This document shows, in pieces, positions 45,120 to 55,077 of a stretch of DNA of 64,000 bases. Under the pieces are notes generated by a model. The model had not been told where the DNA came from. It saw only the letters and a list, made by a program, of their open reading frames with translations, and searched no databases. A program made the translations under genes and the position numbers. Every line of letters begins with the position of its first letter. Within the stretch, counting starts at the first letter, position 1. Origin of the DNA: Chitinophagales bacterium (GTDB taxonomy: Bacteria; Bacteroidota; Bacteroidia; Chitinophagales; JADIYW01); assembly GCA_019694955.1 (NCBI GenBank), contig JAIBAX010000002.1:107343-171342 (forward strand), written 5' to 3'.

Positions 45120-46370
45120 ATGATACAAGTTTCAAAGAAAATACTCAAAAATGGACTAACGGTGGTACATCACCTCGATGAAAACACCCCATTCGTCGTT
45201 GTAAATGTGCTATATAAAGTTGGTGCTAAAGATGAAGACCCTGAAAGAACAGGATTCGCTCATTTGTTTGAACATCTCATGTTTGAAGGCAGCAAACATG
45301 CCAAATCTTATGACCAACCGCTTCAAGAGGCAGGTGGTGAAAACAATGCCTTTACAAATAATGACTATACCAATTACTATAGTCAGGTGCCTGCCAATAA
45401 TATAGACATCTCTCTGTTTTTAGAAGCTGACAGGATGGCCTTTTTAAATATCAATCAACGCTCTTTGAATGTTCAAAAAAAAGTGGTTGTAGAAGAATTT
45501 AAAGAAAACTATATTAACCAACCTTATGGTGACGTTTGGCATCTCTTGAGGGAAATGGTATATGAAAAGCATCCGTATAAATGGCCCACTATTGGATTAA
45601 GAACGGAACATATTAGCGAAGCCGTTCTGGAAGAAGTACGCAATTTCTTTTCCATGCACTACCAACCACAAAATGCCATTTTGGTTATTGGTGGCAATAT
45701 CGAAGAAGCGGTCGCTTTTGAAAAAGCGGAACAATATTTCGGATGGATTGAACCACAGACAGTTACCGAAAAAAAAGAAGTGATTGAGCCAGAACAAACC
45801 GTTGCCAAGACAAAAACCGTGTATGCCGATGTTCCATTAAATGGATTGTATATTGCTTTTAAGTCTACCGATAGATATGATGATGATTTCTATGTCTCAG
45901 ATTTAATTTCTGATATTCTTTCCGGAGGGCAATCTTCCCGACTGTATCAACGTTTGGTAAAAGAACAAAAACTATTTGTCAGCATAGATGCTTATATCAG
46001 TGCTAGCAACGAAATAGGCATGTTTGTTGTTGAAGGGAAGATAAATGAAGATGTACCTGTATCGGTGGCAGAGGCTGCTGTTTGGCAGGAAATTGAATTG
46101 CTGAAAACAGAACTCACGGAAAAGGAAATTAGAAAGACAAAAAATAAAATATTATCATACCTAAACTTTAGCGACACCAGTATTATGGGAAGAACAATAA
46201 ATATTGCTTACTACGAAATGTTGGGAGATGCTAACGGAATCAATCAGGAAGAATCAAAGTATGAATCTGTAACGCTGGAAAAAATTCAACGATTCTGTAA
46301 TAAATACCTGACCCACAGCAAAAGTAATACGTTATACTATTTAAGAAAGCAACATGACCAAGCTAATTGA
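45120..46370 (+). CDS. M16 zinc metallopeptidase, catalytic subunit
   Basis: Start taken at the ATG at 45120; a TTG three codons earlier also fits but lies closer to the promoter. The 416-residue protein has the inverted zinc motif HxxEH in GFAHLFEHLMFEGSKH (about residue 48) with the second Glu in VVVEEFKENY. No signal peptide is seen. M16 peptidases cleave short or unfolded peptides in a clam-shell of two chains. The next gene, overlapping by 17 bp, encodes the non-catalytic partner, as in other bacterial M16 pairs. Confidence 0.93.
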   Translation: MIQVSKKILKNGLTVVHHLDENTPFVVVNVLYKVGAKDEDPERTGFAHLFEHLMFEGSKHAKSYDQPLQEAGGENNAFTNNDYTNYYSQVPANNIDISLFLEADRMAFLNINQRSLNVQKKVVVEEFKENYINQPYGDVWHLLREMVYEKHPYKWPTIGLRTEHISEAVLEEVRNFFSMHYQPQNAILVIGGNIEEAVAFEKAEQYFGWIEPQTVTEKKEVIEPEQTVAKTKTVYADVPLNGLYIAFKSTDRYDDDFYVSDLISDILSGGQSSRLYQRLVKEQKLFVSIDAYISASNEIGMFVVEGKINEDVPVSVAEAAVWQEIELLKTELTEKEIRKTKNKILSYLNFSDTSIMGRTINIAYYEMLGDANGINQEESKYESVTLEKIQRFCNKYLTHSKSNTLYYLRKQHDQAN

Positions 46371-47637
46371 TTTGAAAGCACCACCCATTTTGGAAATCGG
46401 AAAGATAACGCTACCCGAACCAAAAAAGATTACCTTGGACAATGGAATTCCGATGTTTGTTTTTCAAGGCGCAAAAAACGACATCTTATGTGTTGAATTA
46501 TTGTTCAATTCGGGAAGGTGGACAGAGCCTTCACCTTTAACTGCGGGCAGTTGTGGAAGATTGATAAAAAGTGGAACATTAAACAAGTCCTCTTTCGAAT
46601 TATCCGAAGAAATAGACTTTTATGGCAGTACGATCAAAGCGGGTGCCGGGTACAACACCTTTTCATTACAACTTTTTACGCTTCATCGCTTTTTTAATGA
46701 ATCCTTTCCACTGTTTCAGGAATGTCTTTTTGATATTGCTTTTCCAGAGACCGAAATTGATTTGTATAAGTCAAACGCCTTATCTAAGCATCGGGTAGAA
46801 TTGGAGAAGAATGACTATGTTGCAGATATGGCTTTCAAGAAAATCGTCTTTGGGGACCAGCATCCTTATGGTTACGAGACCTCTGAAGAGCGGATAAAGG
46901 CTATCAATCAAACGGATATCCTTGAATATTATCGCAAAGAACTTCGGATAGATAATTGCGCAATATTTGTTTCCGGCAACGTTTTAGAAACACATATACA
47001 AGCCATTAATAATCTTTTAGGTAAAAAAGATTGGAATAAATCTTCCACAGGGTTGCCCGTTTCTACGGCACCTCCCTCTGGAACAATCCCACAACAGTTT
47101 CACCAACAAAAGAAAAATAGTGTGCAATGTTCCATCGTAATTGGTAAACAATTGTTCAATATGTCGCACGAAGATTATCCTGAGTTTTTACTGATGAATA
47201 CAATTTTTGGTGGGTATTTCGGTTCTCGCCTGATGAGTAATATTAGGGAAGATAAAGGATATACTTATGGAATTTATTCAGGGCTTCAATCCTTAAAATT
47301 TGGTGGTGTTTATTCCATTCAAACAGAAACCGGACTTGAACACAAGAATGATTGTCTAAAAGAAATTTATACAGAAATGTCTAGACTGCGGGAAAGCCGA
47401 GTTACAGAAAGAGAATTAACGCTGGCAAGAAATTATTTGCTTGGCAAGTTTATGGGTAAAACGGATGGCGCTTTTAATCAGGTTGAACAATTTAAAAAAT
47501 ACTATGTTGAAGGAAAAAGCGTTGATTTGTTTGATAATATTGTAGAAAAAGTACGAAATTGCAACGCTGAAAGAATAAGGGACTTAGCGACAACCTATTT
47601 AAATAAAGAAAACTTTAGTGAAATTGTTATTGGATAA
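46354..47637 (+). CDS. M16-family peptidase, non-catalytic partner
   Basis: A 427-residue M16 fold protein. At the place of the HxxEH motif it has LTAGSCGRLIKSGTL, so the zinc site is lost. Instead it keeps the Arg-Tyr pair of the substrate-binding half, in NIREDKGYTYGIYSGL (about residue 300). It overlaps the catalytic-subunit gene by 17 bp and should form a heterodimer with it. No signal peptide, so the pair probably acts in the cytoplasm or is exported by an unseen route. Confidence 0.9.
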   Translation: MTKLIDLKAPPILEIGKITLPEPKKITLDNGIPMFVFQGAKNDILCVELLFNSGRWTEPSPLTAGSCGRLIKSGTLNKSSFELSEEIDFYGSTIKAGAGYNTFSLQLFTLHRFFNESFPLFQECLFDIAFPETEIDLYKSNALSKHRVELEKNDYVADMAFKKIVFGDQHPYGYETSEERIKAINQTDILEYYRKELRIDNCAIFVSGNVLETHIQAINNLLGKKDWNKSSTGLPVSTAPPSGTIPQQFHQQKKNSVQCSIVIGKQLFNMSHEDYPEFLLMNTIFGGYFGSRLMSNIREDKGYTYGIYSGLQSLKFGGVYSIQTETGLEHKNDCLKEIYTEMSRLRESRVTERELTLARNYLLGKFMGKTDGAFNQVEQFKKYYVEGKSVDLFDNIVEKVRNCNAERIRDLATTYLNKENFSEIVIG

Positions 47638-47639
47638 GC

Positions 47640-49460
47640 ATGAGAAATTTTTTTAAATACATCATCATTTGTAGTTTGTGCTTGGTTTTTAACTTAGTTA
47701 AAAGTCAAAACCTCCCGCCTTATTTATATTGCGTCAGAGATGGCGGTCCGAATACGGTGGTGTTAAATTGGCAAAAACCAACTGCCTTTTGTGGTACATT
47801 CATCAGCTATGACATATACGTTTCAAATGGTAAAAAAGCCGGCCCTTACGTATTAACCAATTCTGTTGCAAATGTCAACCAAACGAATATCAACCTAAAT
47901 ATCCCGAATACAGATTCAGTATTCGTATATATGGTCACTGTTCAGAATTGTGGTGGCATTGTTACTTCTTCACCAAGTGACACTTGTGACAACTCTAAGG
48001 AAAGACCTCCGGTTGTTCCTTTTGACAAGGTTAGTGTTACCCCGGCAGGTGTCGAAGTAAGGTGGATACCCTCAACTTTTCCAGAAGTTACAGGATACCT
48101 TCTCTTTAGCAATGCCAATAATTTCAGCACACCCATCGCTACAATCAATGGAAGAAGTTCTAATTTCTATTTAGACGCAAGCGCAGATCCAAACATTGGT
48201 CCGCACACGTATAAGATCCGTGCTTTGGTCGATTGTGACACCTTACAAGGAGCGGTAAGCACCGCCCCCCACAATACAGTATTTATTGATGTTGACAGCT
48301 ACAGCAGATGCGATAGAGAATATAAATTCTCTTGGAACAGTTATAACAATCATCTCAAAGGCATTTATAGGTATGTTTTTTACCAGAAAAGACCTACAGA
48401 TACCGGGTTTGTACTAGTAACATCTACACTGGATACTGTTGCGACGCTTTCCACACCGAATGATAAAGAAGATCTTTGTGTAAAGATTGACGTTGTTTTC
48501 AATGGCGGTGGCGACAAATCCATTTCGAATATTTTATGTTTCAAAACGGATGTCACTCCAGCGCCAGTAAGGGCATTTCTAAAAAGAGTTACGGTAGAAT
48601 TAGACAATACCGTACGTCTAGAATATGGACCCGATACCATTGGTGACTGGAAGCGATATTTTGCCCAGCGAAGCCTTACTTCTGATAATTTCAAACAGAT
48701 AGGAACAGCAGATATTACGGGAACCATTATACCCCTACCAAAGGATTATGTGGTTCTGCAAGATATCAACGATGCTAAACCACAGGATGAAGACTATTAC
48801 TATCGGTTCATCACCATTGACAGTTGTGATAAAGAATATCCTACCTTTTTTGCCAGAAGCATCCATTTGGAAGGAGAAGAAACCAAAAACAATACCATCC
48901 GCCTAAATTGGAATCCCTATGAGATGACCACTACCACGAATCAATATTTCGATGTGTCTGCCTATTACTTGATGAGAATGGAAGGCAATAAGGTGGTTGA
49001 CTCCATACAATTGGCGGATAATGTTATAGAATATGAATATCCAAATGTCTTTAATCCCAATGTCGACACTATTCAAGAAGTTTGCTTTCGTGTAGCAGCA
49101 CGATATACATTAAAAAATTATGTCGGAACAACTTATTTACTCTTTACCTATTCAAATGTTACATGCGTAAAACCGAAGCCCAAGGCTTTTGTTCCAAATG
49201 CCTTCACACCTAATGGAGATAATCTAAATGAATTCTTAAAGCCGAATTTGGTCTATCCAATGAAAAACGCACCGTATGAATTTCGTGTGTTCAACCGATG
49301 GGGGCAACAGGTGTATTCAACAGAAAATATACGCGAAGGTTGGGATGGCGAATTTGAAGGCAAACAACAACCGACAGACACTTATATTTGGTTCTTGCGA
49401 TTCACTGGCGCTGATGGCATTGAACAAATACGCAAGGGCGTTTCAACACTGATACGCTAA
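47640..49460 (+). CDS. Surface protein with fibronectin III-like repeats and T9SS type B sorting domain
   Basis: A 606-residue secreted protein. Signal peptide ends near NLVKSQ. The body has several fibronectin III-like repeats (residues 28-500) with paired cysteines. The last ~90 residues are a CHU_C/gliding-type (TIGR04131) type B sorting domain: FVPNAFTPNGDNLNEFLKP, then EFRVFNRWGQQVYST and GWDGEFEGK. It would be exported by T9SS and attached to the cell surface, often via PorP/SprF-type partners. The start is 2 bp after the M16 partner gene. Confidence 0.92.
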   Translation: MRNFFKYIIICSLCLVFNLVKSQNLPPYLYCVRDGGPNTVVLNWQKPTAFCGTFISYDIYVSNGKKAGPYVLTNSVANVNQTNINLNIPNTDSVFVYMVTVQNCGGIVTSSPSDTCDNSKERPPVVPFDKVSVTPAGVEVRWIPSTFPEVTGYLLFSNANNFSTPIATINGRSSNFYLDASADPNIGPHTYKIRALVDCDTLQGAVSTAPHNTVFIDVDSYSRCDREYKFSWNSYNNHLKGIYRYVFYQKRPTDTGFVLVTSTLDTVATLSTPNDKEDLCVKIDVVFNGGGDKSISNILCFKTDVTPAPVRAFLKRVTVELDNTVRLEYGPDTIGDWKRYFAQRSLTSDNFKQIGTADITGTIIPLPKDYVVLQDINDAKPQDEDYYYRFITIDSCDKEYPTFFARSIHLEGEETKNNTIRLNWNPYEMTTTTNQYFDVSAYYLMRMEGNKVVDSIQLADNVIEYEYPNVFNPNVDTIQEVCFRVAARYTLKNYVGTTYLLFTYSNVTCVKPKPKAFVPNAFTPNGDNLNEFLKPNLVYPMKNAPYEFRVFNRWGQQVYSTENIREGWDGEFEGKQQPTDTYIWFLRFTGADGIEQIRKGVSTLIR

Positions 49461-49486
49461 TCGCCATTTTTGATTAGTTTTGTACA

Positions 49487-50932
49487 ATGAAAAGGTTCTT
49501 CCTTTCAAATGTACTATTGCTCATTTTTAGCAATCTGCTGATAAAGCCTATTTGGATTTTTGGAATCGACAGGTGGGTACAGGTACATTGTGGTGAACAT
49601 ATATATGGAGAATATTTTGCACTCTTCAATGTTTCGATACTATTTTCGGTATTATTGGATTTCGGCATTCAAAATTTTAATACCACACAAATTGCCGGAA
49701 GTCCTTTGCTATTTAGAAAATACTTCCCCAATCTCTTGCTGTTAAAAGTGTTTTTGCTATTTGTTTATGCCGGAATTACAATGGTTTTCGCCTTCCTCTC
49801 GGGCTACAAAGGGAAACAATTTGAATACTTAACATTTCTAGTACTCAACCAGATATTTCTCTCTTTCATTTTATTTTTCAGGTCAAATATTACTGCTTTT
49901 CAGAAATTTAAATTAGAGAGCGTTATCTCCGTTTTAGATAAATTACTCATGATCATCTTTCTGTCAGGGTTTGTGCTGCTGCCTTTCCTTAGGGAAAAAT
50001 TCAATATGAGAATATTTATCCTTTTTCAAACGTTGGCATACCTGATCACGTTGGCTGTTGCCTACCTTTCTCTAAAAGGATTCGTTCCTGAATATGCTTT
50101 TAAAATCAATAAAAAGTGGTTATTGGTAATGCTTAGAAAGAGCATTCCTTTTTCTATATTAGTATTTCTCATGACCATTTATTATCGGATAGACGGTTTT
50201 TTATTAGAAAGAATAGCCGGTGCTCAAGCGTCAGGAGAATACGCCAAATCTTATAGGATCTTGGATGCTATCAACAATTTCAGTTTTTTGTTTTCAGTAG
50301 TTTTGTTGCCCATTTTCTCTAAAATGGCACAGCAAAAGAAACCTGCCGTCGATTTGCTGAAATTTTCGTCAAACCTCATTTTTTGGGTCGCCATTCCTGC
50401 TTTGTCTTTCTGCGCTATGAATGCTCCGGGTATTTTGAATATGCTTTATCCTATGCACGAAGGTCAACATGCCCCAAATTCTTGGATATTTATTTTGCTA
50501 ATCTTTTCAAGCCTTCCAATAAGCTTTGTTTATATTTGGGGTTGTAATGTGTTGGCAAAACAAAAAATCATGCAACTCAATAAGATTGTTTTCGCAGGCG
50601 TGTTCGTTAATCTGAGCATGAACTTTATCCTCATTCCCAAAATGGGTGCTTTGGGTGCTGCCATAACTTTTATTACTACGCAAATGCTTATGTGTCTTGG
50701 ATTTGGGTGCTTAACGGAACGTTTTTTTGACCGACTGTTGATAATCAGGTGGATTTGCTATGGTTTTTTCGCCATCCTCCTTTTTTCACTCAACTACTCG
50801 TTGGAATGGACATTCTTCACTCAACTGACATTGGAAATGTTTCTTTTAATTTCTGGAGCTGCAATCTTAGGCATTGCAAGTCCACAGAATTTTAGAAAGG
50901 TCTATCAATTAATTGGCAAAAAGGAAATATAA
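49487..50932 (+). CDS. Polysaccharide flippase (Wzx/MATE-like)
   Basis: A 481-residue integral membrane protein with about 12-14 hydrophobic segments and the MVF/polysaccharide transporter pattern, including the central RIDGFLLERIAGAQASGEYAKSYRILDA, which in Wzx proteins marks the stretch after helix 6-7. It would flip undecaprenyl-linked sugar repeat units across the inner membrane. It is followed by a Wzz-like and a Wzy/ligase-like gene, so a small surface-polysaccharide assembly set is likely. No glycosyltransferase genes are in this cluster. Confidence 0.88.
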   Translation: MKRFFLSNVLLLIFSNLLIKPIWIFGIDRWVQVHCGEHIYGEYFALFNVSILFSVLLDFGIQNFNTTQIAGSPLLFRKYFPNLLLLKVFLLFVYAGITMVFAFLSGYKGKQFEYLTFLVLNQIFLSFILFFRSNITAFQKFKLESVISVLDKLLMIIFLSGFVLLPFLREKFNMRIFILFQTLAYLITLAVAYLSLKGFVPEYAFKINKKWLLVMLRKSIPFSILVFLMTIYYRIDGFLLERIAGAQASGEYAKSYRILDAINNFSFLFSVVLLPIFSKMAQQKKPAVDLLKFSSNLIFWVAIPALSFCAMNAPGILNMLYPMHEGQHAPNSWIFILLIFSSLPISFVYIWGCNVLAKQKIMQLNKIVFAGVFVNLSMNFILIPKMGALGAAITFITTQMLMCLGFGCLTERFFDRLLIIRWICYGFFAILLFSLNYSLEWTFFTQLTLEMFLLISGAAILGIASPQNFRKVYQLIGKKEI

Positions 50933-50969
50933 ATTCCTATTTTTGCTTTTCAAAAATAAATTATCAGAA

Positions 50970-51833
50970 ATGATTGAATTATTCGATATATGGTGGAAAT
51001 GGAAATGGCAGATTGCAATAGTTTGTATCTTGGCTATCCTAACAAGTATCATCGTCACCCTTCCGGTTATCATGCCACCATATTATGCAAGTAAAGCTGA
51101 ATTTTATCCTGCTAACCCCTCTGCAATAGATCGGAACACACTATTTAGCACAGAAAGAGAAAATTATGTCGCTTATTTTGGATCAACAGACGATATAGAT
51201 AGAATTATTTCTTTAGCGCGCTCTTCCGGACTCGCTAGCTACATCATCGAAAAATACAAATTGTTGGATGTTTACGATATTGATACTACAAAGGTAAAAG
51301 AATGGAAATATACCGTTAGAAAAGAATTTGACGATAAATATTCATCTTCCAAAACGGATAGAAACTCCATAGAAATTAATATTCTTGATACCGACCCAAA
51401 CAGGGCTTCAGACATGGTAAAAGATATCGTAACATGGTTAGATGCGCGAAATATGGGTATGATTCAAGAGAATAAGAACAAAACGCTGGAAGAACTGCAA
51501 GAAAAAATTGATGCAAAAACTGCCGAAATAGAAGTGTTGTCCGATTCTGCAACCAAACTTTCCGGTGTAAAAGCGCTCTTAATAAAACAAAGACAAGAAG
51601 GTCTCACCGAAGAAATCAATAACCTGCAAAAAATACACAGTCAATTTGAAATCTCTGCAAGCAATAAATTCTCCTCCATATACATGATTGAAAATCCAAG
51701 CCCTGCTGACAAAAAGGCAAAACCTGTACGATGGATGATTGTCTTAGGTACCGCCGTGATTTCTTTTGTCGCATTAAGTATCTTGGCAGTAATCCTTGAA
51801 CTATTTAAGAAAGAGAAAACGACCCATGCTTAG
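50970..51833 (+). CDS. Wzz-like polysaccharide chain-length/co-polymerase protein
   Basis: Start set at the ATG at 50970 (MIELFDIWWKWKW); an earlier in-frame ATG at 50913 would overlap the flippase gene. The 287-residue protein has two membrane helices (about residues 14-36 and 255-277) flanking a periplasmic region that ends in a coiled coil (IQENKNKTLEELQEKID onward) and a proline-rich PSPADKKAKPVRW just before helix 2, the arrangement of Wzz/Wzc-type proteins. No kinase domain is present. It sets the length of polymer made by the Wzy-like protein. Confidence 0.85.
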   Translation: MIELFDIWWKWKWQIAIVCILAILTSIIVTLPVIMPPYYASKAEFYPANPSAIDRNTLFSTERENYVAYFGSTDDIDRIISLARSSGLASYIIEKYKLLDVYDIDTTKVKEWKYTVRKEFDDKYSSSKTDRNSIEINILDTDPNRASDMVKDIVTWLDARNMGMIQENKNKTLEELQEKIDAKTAEIEVLSDSATKLSGVKALLIKQRQEGLTEEINNLQKIHSQFEISASNKFSSIYMIENPSPADKKAKPVRWMIVLGTAVISFVALSILAVILELFKKEKTTHA

Positions 51834-53274
51834 TGTTCTATTTAGGAAGCACGACAATTTTTTTTTCTATACCTATGGTTTTTTTTTCATAGCCTGCCTA
51901 TGTTTGGGGTTTGTTTTAGAACAACCTTTAATATTTTTATTACCTGCTATCATATTAGGTGGATTGGTAGTGTTTTATAACTACAAAATTGCCTACTACC
52001 TCCTTGTCGCCACCCTCCCAATGTCCACAGAAGTGCTTTTTGAAAGTGGATTCGGCACAGATTTGCCTTCCGAACCAATTTTACTCGTATTGGTAATGGT
52101 GTTTGGATTTTTGATCTTGTTAAAACCCTCACAGCTACTATCTCCCTTTTACAAACACCCGGTAACATTACTTCTTTTGTTGCACCTTGTTTGGATTGTC
52201 ATTACCATCATCATGTCCACACAAATTGAACTCTCTATTAAATACCTGATAACAAAAATATGGTATGTATCCGTCTTCTTCTTCATGTCCGGAATGGTAT
52301 TGACGAACCAAAACACCTTTAGAAGATTGCTGTGGGTAATCGTTCTCCCAACAGTACTAGCCATTGCCATCATCATTTATAAACACAGCAAATGGGGGTT
52401 TCTCTTTGAATATGTTAACAAATCTGTTGTCCCATTTTTTAGGAACCATGTGAACTATGGCGTTTTCATTACAATGCTGGTGCCGATGTTAGTAGCCATG
52501 CGGTTCTGGTACAAAAAAGGCTCCATTATGCGTTTATTGATGGATATTTTCATTATCATCACCTTGATAGGCATCTATTTAACCTATACCAGAGGTGCTT
52601 GGTTGGCACTCTTTGCATTGCCGCTTTTATATGCCGTAGTACTTTATAAAAAAATGAAACATGTCCTAATCACAGGCTTTGTTGCCGCTTTTTTATTCTT
52701 TGGCTATTTGAGTGTCAATAATAACTACCTAAAATTTGCCCCGGATTACGCTCATACGATTTATCATGACAACCTCAAAGACCATATTTCTGCAACCTTC
52801 TCTGGTAAAGACATGTCAACAATGGAACGGTTTTATCGTTGGGTGGCTGCTTTTAAAATGGCTGGAGACAATCCCGTTTTTGGTTTTGGTCCTAATAGTT
52901 TTGTAAAAACGTATAAAAGTTATACCGTTACCTCCTTTGCAACATATATCAGCAGAAATGAAGAAAACTCTACTGTACATAATTACTTTATTTTGCTCAT
53001 GGCTGAACAAGGCATTCCCGGTATGTTAATCTTTATGGGATTTATAGCCATTATTCTCCTTACTGCCGAGCGTGTGTACCATCAACAGAAATCTTTTAAT
53101 GACAAATGGATTGTCATGGTTGCATTAATGGTAATGGTGGTTTTTTTAATCAATAACCTCTTTTCTGATTTATTGGAAGCCAATAAGCTTGGCCCATTAT
53201 TTTTTATTATGGCGGCAATAATTGTCAATTGGGATATACAATCCAGAGAAGAAATAAATGAAGGAATAGCATGA
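51826..53274 (+). CDS. O-antigen ligase/polymerase-family membrane protein (Wzy/WaaL-like)
   Basis: Start set at the ATG at 51826 (MLSVLFRKHD), overlapping the wzz-like gene by 8 bp. The 482-residue protein has about 12 membrane segments and one large periplasmic loop (about residues 300-385) with the O-antigen ligase pattern GDNPVFGFGPNSFVKTYKSY and HNYFILLMAEQGIPG, holding the His typical of Wzy_C domains. It would polymerise or ligate sugar units flipped by the Wzx-like protein. Its stop overlaps the next gene by 4 bp. Confidence 0.88.
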   Translation: MLSVLFRKHDNFFFYTYGFFFIACLCLGFVLEQPLIFLLPAIILGGLVVFYNYKIAYYLLVATLPMSTEVLFESGFGTDLPSEPILLVLVMVFGFLILLKPSQLLSPFYKHPVTLLLLLHLVWIVITIIMSTQIELSIKYLITKIWYVSVFFFMSGMVLTNQNTFRRLLWVIVLPTVLAIAIIIYKHSKWGFLFEYVNKSVVPFFRNHVNYGVFITMLVPMLVAMRFWYKKGSIMRLLMDIFIIITLIGIYLTYTRGAWLALFALPLLYAVVLYKKMKHVLITGFVAAFLFFGYLSVNNNYLKFAPDYAHTIYHDNLKDHISATFSGKDMSTMERFYRWVAAFKMAGDNPVFGFGPNSFVKTYKSYTVTSFATYISRNEENSTVHNYFILLMAEQGIPGMLIFMGFIAIILLTAERVYHQQKSFNDKWIVMVALMVMVVFLINNLFSDLLEANKLGPLFFIMAAIIVNWDIQSREEINEGIA

Positions 53275-53672
53275 AACAAATAGATCATATCGGTATAGCA
53301 GTAAAAGATTTGGAAAAATCCAATGCCTTGTTTTCCACCTTATTAAACCGAGTTCCTTTTCTGCAAGAAAAAGTTGATGCTATGAAATTATCTGTGTCAT
53401 TTTTCAAGCTTGGAGATACAAAAATTGAGCTGTTAGAACCTTTGGCTTCCGATAGTCCAATTTCAAAATTTCTTGAAAAAAAGGGGGAAGGTATTCATCA
53501 TGTGGCGCTATTGGTTGACGATATCCATGCAGAAATGAATCGCTTGCGCAAAGAAGGATTTCAACCGCTCACCGAACACCCTTATATTGGTGCAAACAAC
53601 AAACTGGTATGCTTTTTCCACCCAAAAGACACCAATGGCGTCTTGATAGAGTTGTGCCAGCCTATTGCTTAA
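53271..53672 (+). CDS. mce: Methylmalonyl-CoA epimerase
   Basis: A 133-residue glyoxalase-fold protein. It contains QIDHIGIAVKDLEKS with the first metal ligand (His6), IELLEPL with a Glu ligand, GEGIHHVALLVDDI with the second His, and GVLIELCQP with the last Glu. It interconverts R- and S-methylmalonyl-CoA in propionate/succinate metabolism together with the mutase, which is not in the window. Its start overlaps the Wzy-like gene by 4 bp, a physical link without a clear functional one. Confidence 0.93.
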   Translation: MKQIDHIGIAVKDLEKSNALFSTLLNRVPFLQEKVDAMKLSVSFFKLGDTKIELLEPLASDSPISKFLEKKGEGIHHVALLVDDIHAEMNRLRKEGFQPLTEHPYIGANNKLVCFFHPKDTNGVLIELCQPIA

Positions 53673-53819
53673 TTAGCGGCTCATTTCCTATCCTGTCTCC
53701 CTGTTTTTGGTTGCCGGCATCACTAATTTTTGGTAATTTTTGCCATCTTTTCAAAAATTAACATTCTATTTCTGTGCTTTTCTTTTAGTAACCCGATTTT
53801 TGTGTAAAATCTAAACGTC

Positions 53820-55067
53820 ATGGGAAAAGAATTTGCCCTTGCCATACCTTTGTATTTATTGCTCATCTTGATAGAAGCTGGGTATGGTGCATGGAAAAAA
53901 CAACACCTATATAGATTTAATGACACCATCGCCAATCTAAATTCCGGCGTTTTGAGTGTCATCTATGGATTTGGACCTAAAGCAACTTTGTTCTTTATGT
54001 ATGTTTGGGTATATGAGCATTGCCGGATAGCTGATTATCCAAAAACATGGTGGACATTCGTATTGTTTTTAGTAATCACTGATTTTTGTGCCTATTGGTT
54101 CCATCGTTTCTCCCATGAAATTAATCTATTGTGGGGCTCCCACAAAGTACACCACCAAAGCGAGGATTTTAATTTTTCTGTAGCCCTTCGACAAAGTGCC
54201 AATGGCCTGATTCCTTCGGTTGTTTTTTTTCTTCCTGCTGCCTTTTTTGGTGTCGACCCTGCCTCATTTGCACTCATGAGCACCCTTAATTTGGTGTACC
54301 AGTTTCTAATGCACACCAAAATCATAGGGAAATTGCCAAAACCAATAGAATACATTTTTTGCACTCCTTCTCACCACCGTGTTCATCATGGTATGAACCC
54401 AAAATATTTGGATAAAAACTATGGAGGAATATTGATACTTTGGGATCGTTGGTTTGGTACTTTTCAGCAAGAAGAGGAAGCTGTTAAATATGGCATCACA
54501 ACTCCTTTCAATAGCTGGAATCCGGTGTGGGCAAATATTGTGCACTTTATATACATTTTTAAAACCGTTCCCACCATCCATAATTTTTATGATAAAATGA
54601 AATTTATATTTGGAAAACCAGGCTGGTTACCGGAAGAAAATGGTGGTCCAATACCACCTAAAGATAGGCCTATTGGTTATAAAATTTATGATACTACATT
54701 GAGTCCTTCCATAAAAGCATATGTTTTATTTCAATTCATCATCAGTTTTTCATTGTTTTATTTTGTTTACATGAACCGATCCCAGTTTACCAATAATGAG
54801 TTTTATGCTTATTTTGGCTTGCCTATGGTTTGGAGTTTTATTAACATCTCGGGTCTGTCCGAAGGGAAAGGGTGGGCTTGGATGTCAGAAATTCTTAGAA
54901 ATGCTATTTCTCCTATTGTCCTCTTTTACCTTATTCACGATTTACATGCTTTTGTCTTACCATATTCTTTGGCATGTATATGTTCTTTGGTTGGATTATT
55001 CTTTTTACGATCAGAATTGGACGACGAATTAACAAGAATAAAGGAACAATGGCTGAAATTCTTTTAG
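53820..55067 (+). CDS. Sterol desaturase/fatty acid hydroxylase-family membrane protein
   Basis: A 415-residue protein with four or more membrane helices in the N-terminal part and three His clusters that bind the di-iron centre: HRFSHE, LWGSHKVHHQSE and SHHRVHHG. The FA_hydroxylase domain spans about residues 85-235. An added C-terminal part of about 130 residues has several further membrane segments. Such enzymes hydroxylate or desaturate lipids or alkyl chains; bacterial homologues include sterol, hopanoid and carotenoid-modifying enzymes, and the substrate here is unknown. It stands alone. Confidence 0.9.
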   Translation: MGKEFALAIPLYLLLILIEAGYGAWKKQHLYRFNDTIANLNSGVLSVIYGFGPKATLFFMYVWVYEHCRIADYPKTWWTFVLFLVITDFCAYWFHRFSHEINLLWGSHKVHHQSEDFNFSVALRQSANGLIPSVVFFLPAAFFGVDPASFALMSTLNLVYQFLMHTKIIGKLPKPIEYIFCTPSHHRVHHGMNPKYLDKNYGGILILWDRWFGTFQQEEEAVKYGITTPFNSWNPVWANIVHFIYIFKTVPTIHNFYDKMKFIFGKPGWLPEENGGPIPPKDRPIGYKIYDTTLSPSIKAYVLFQFIISFSLFYFVYMNRSQFTNNEFYAYFGLPMVWSFINISGLSEGKGWAWMSEILRNAISPIVLFYLIHDLHAFVLPYSLACICSLVGLFFLRSELDDELTRIKEQWLKFF

Positions 55068-55077
55068 TAATAACAAG

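Noticed and set aside
49475..49482. TAGTTTTG promoter for the flippase gene
   Set aside because: It is only 4 bp from the start codon, so transcription would begin at or after the ATG.
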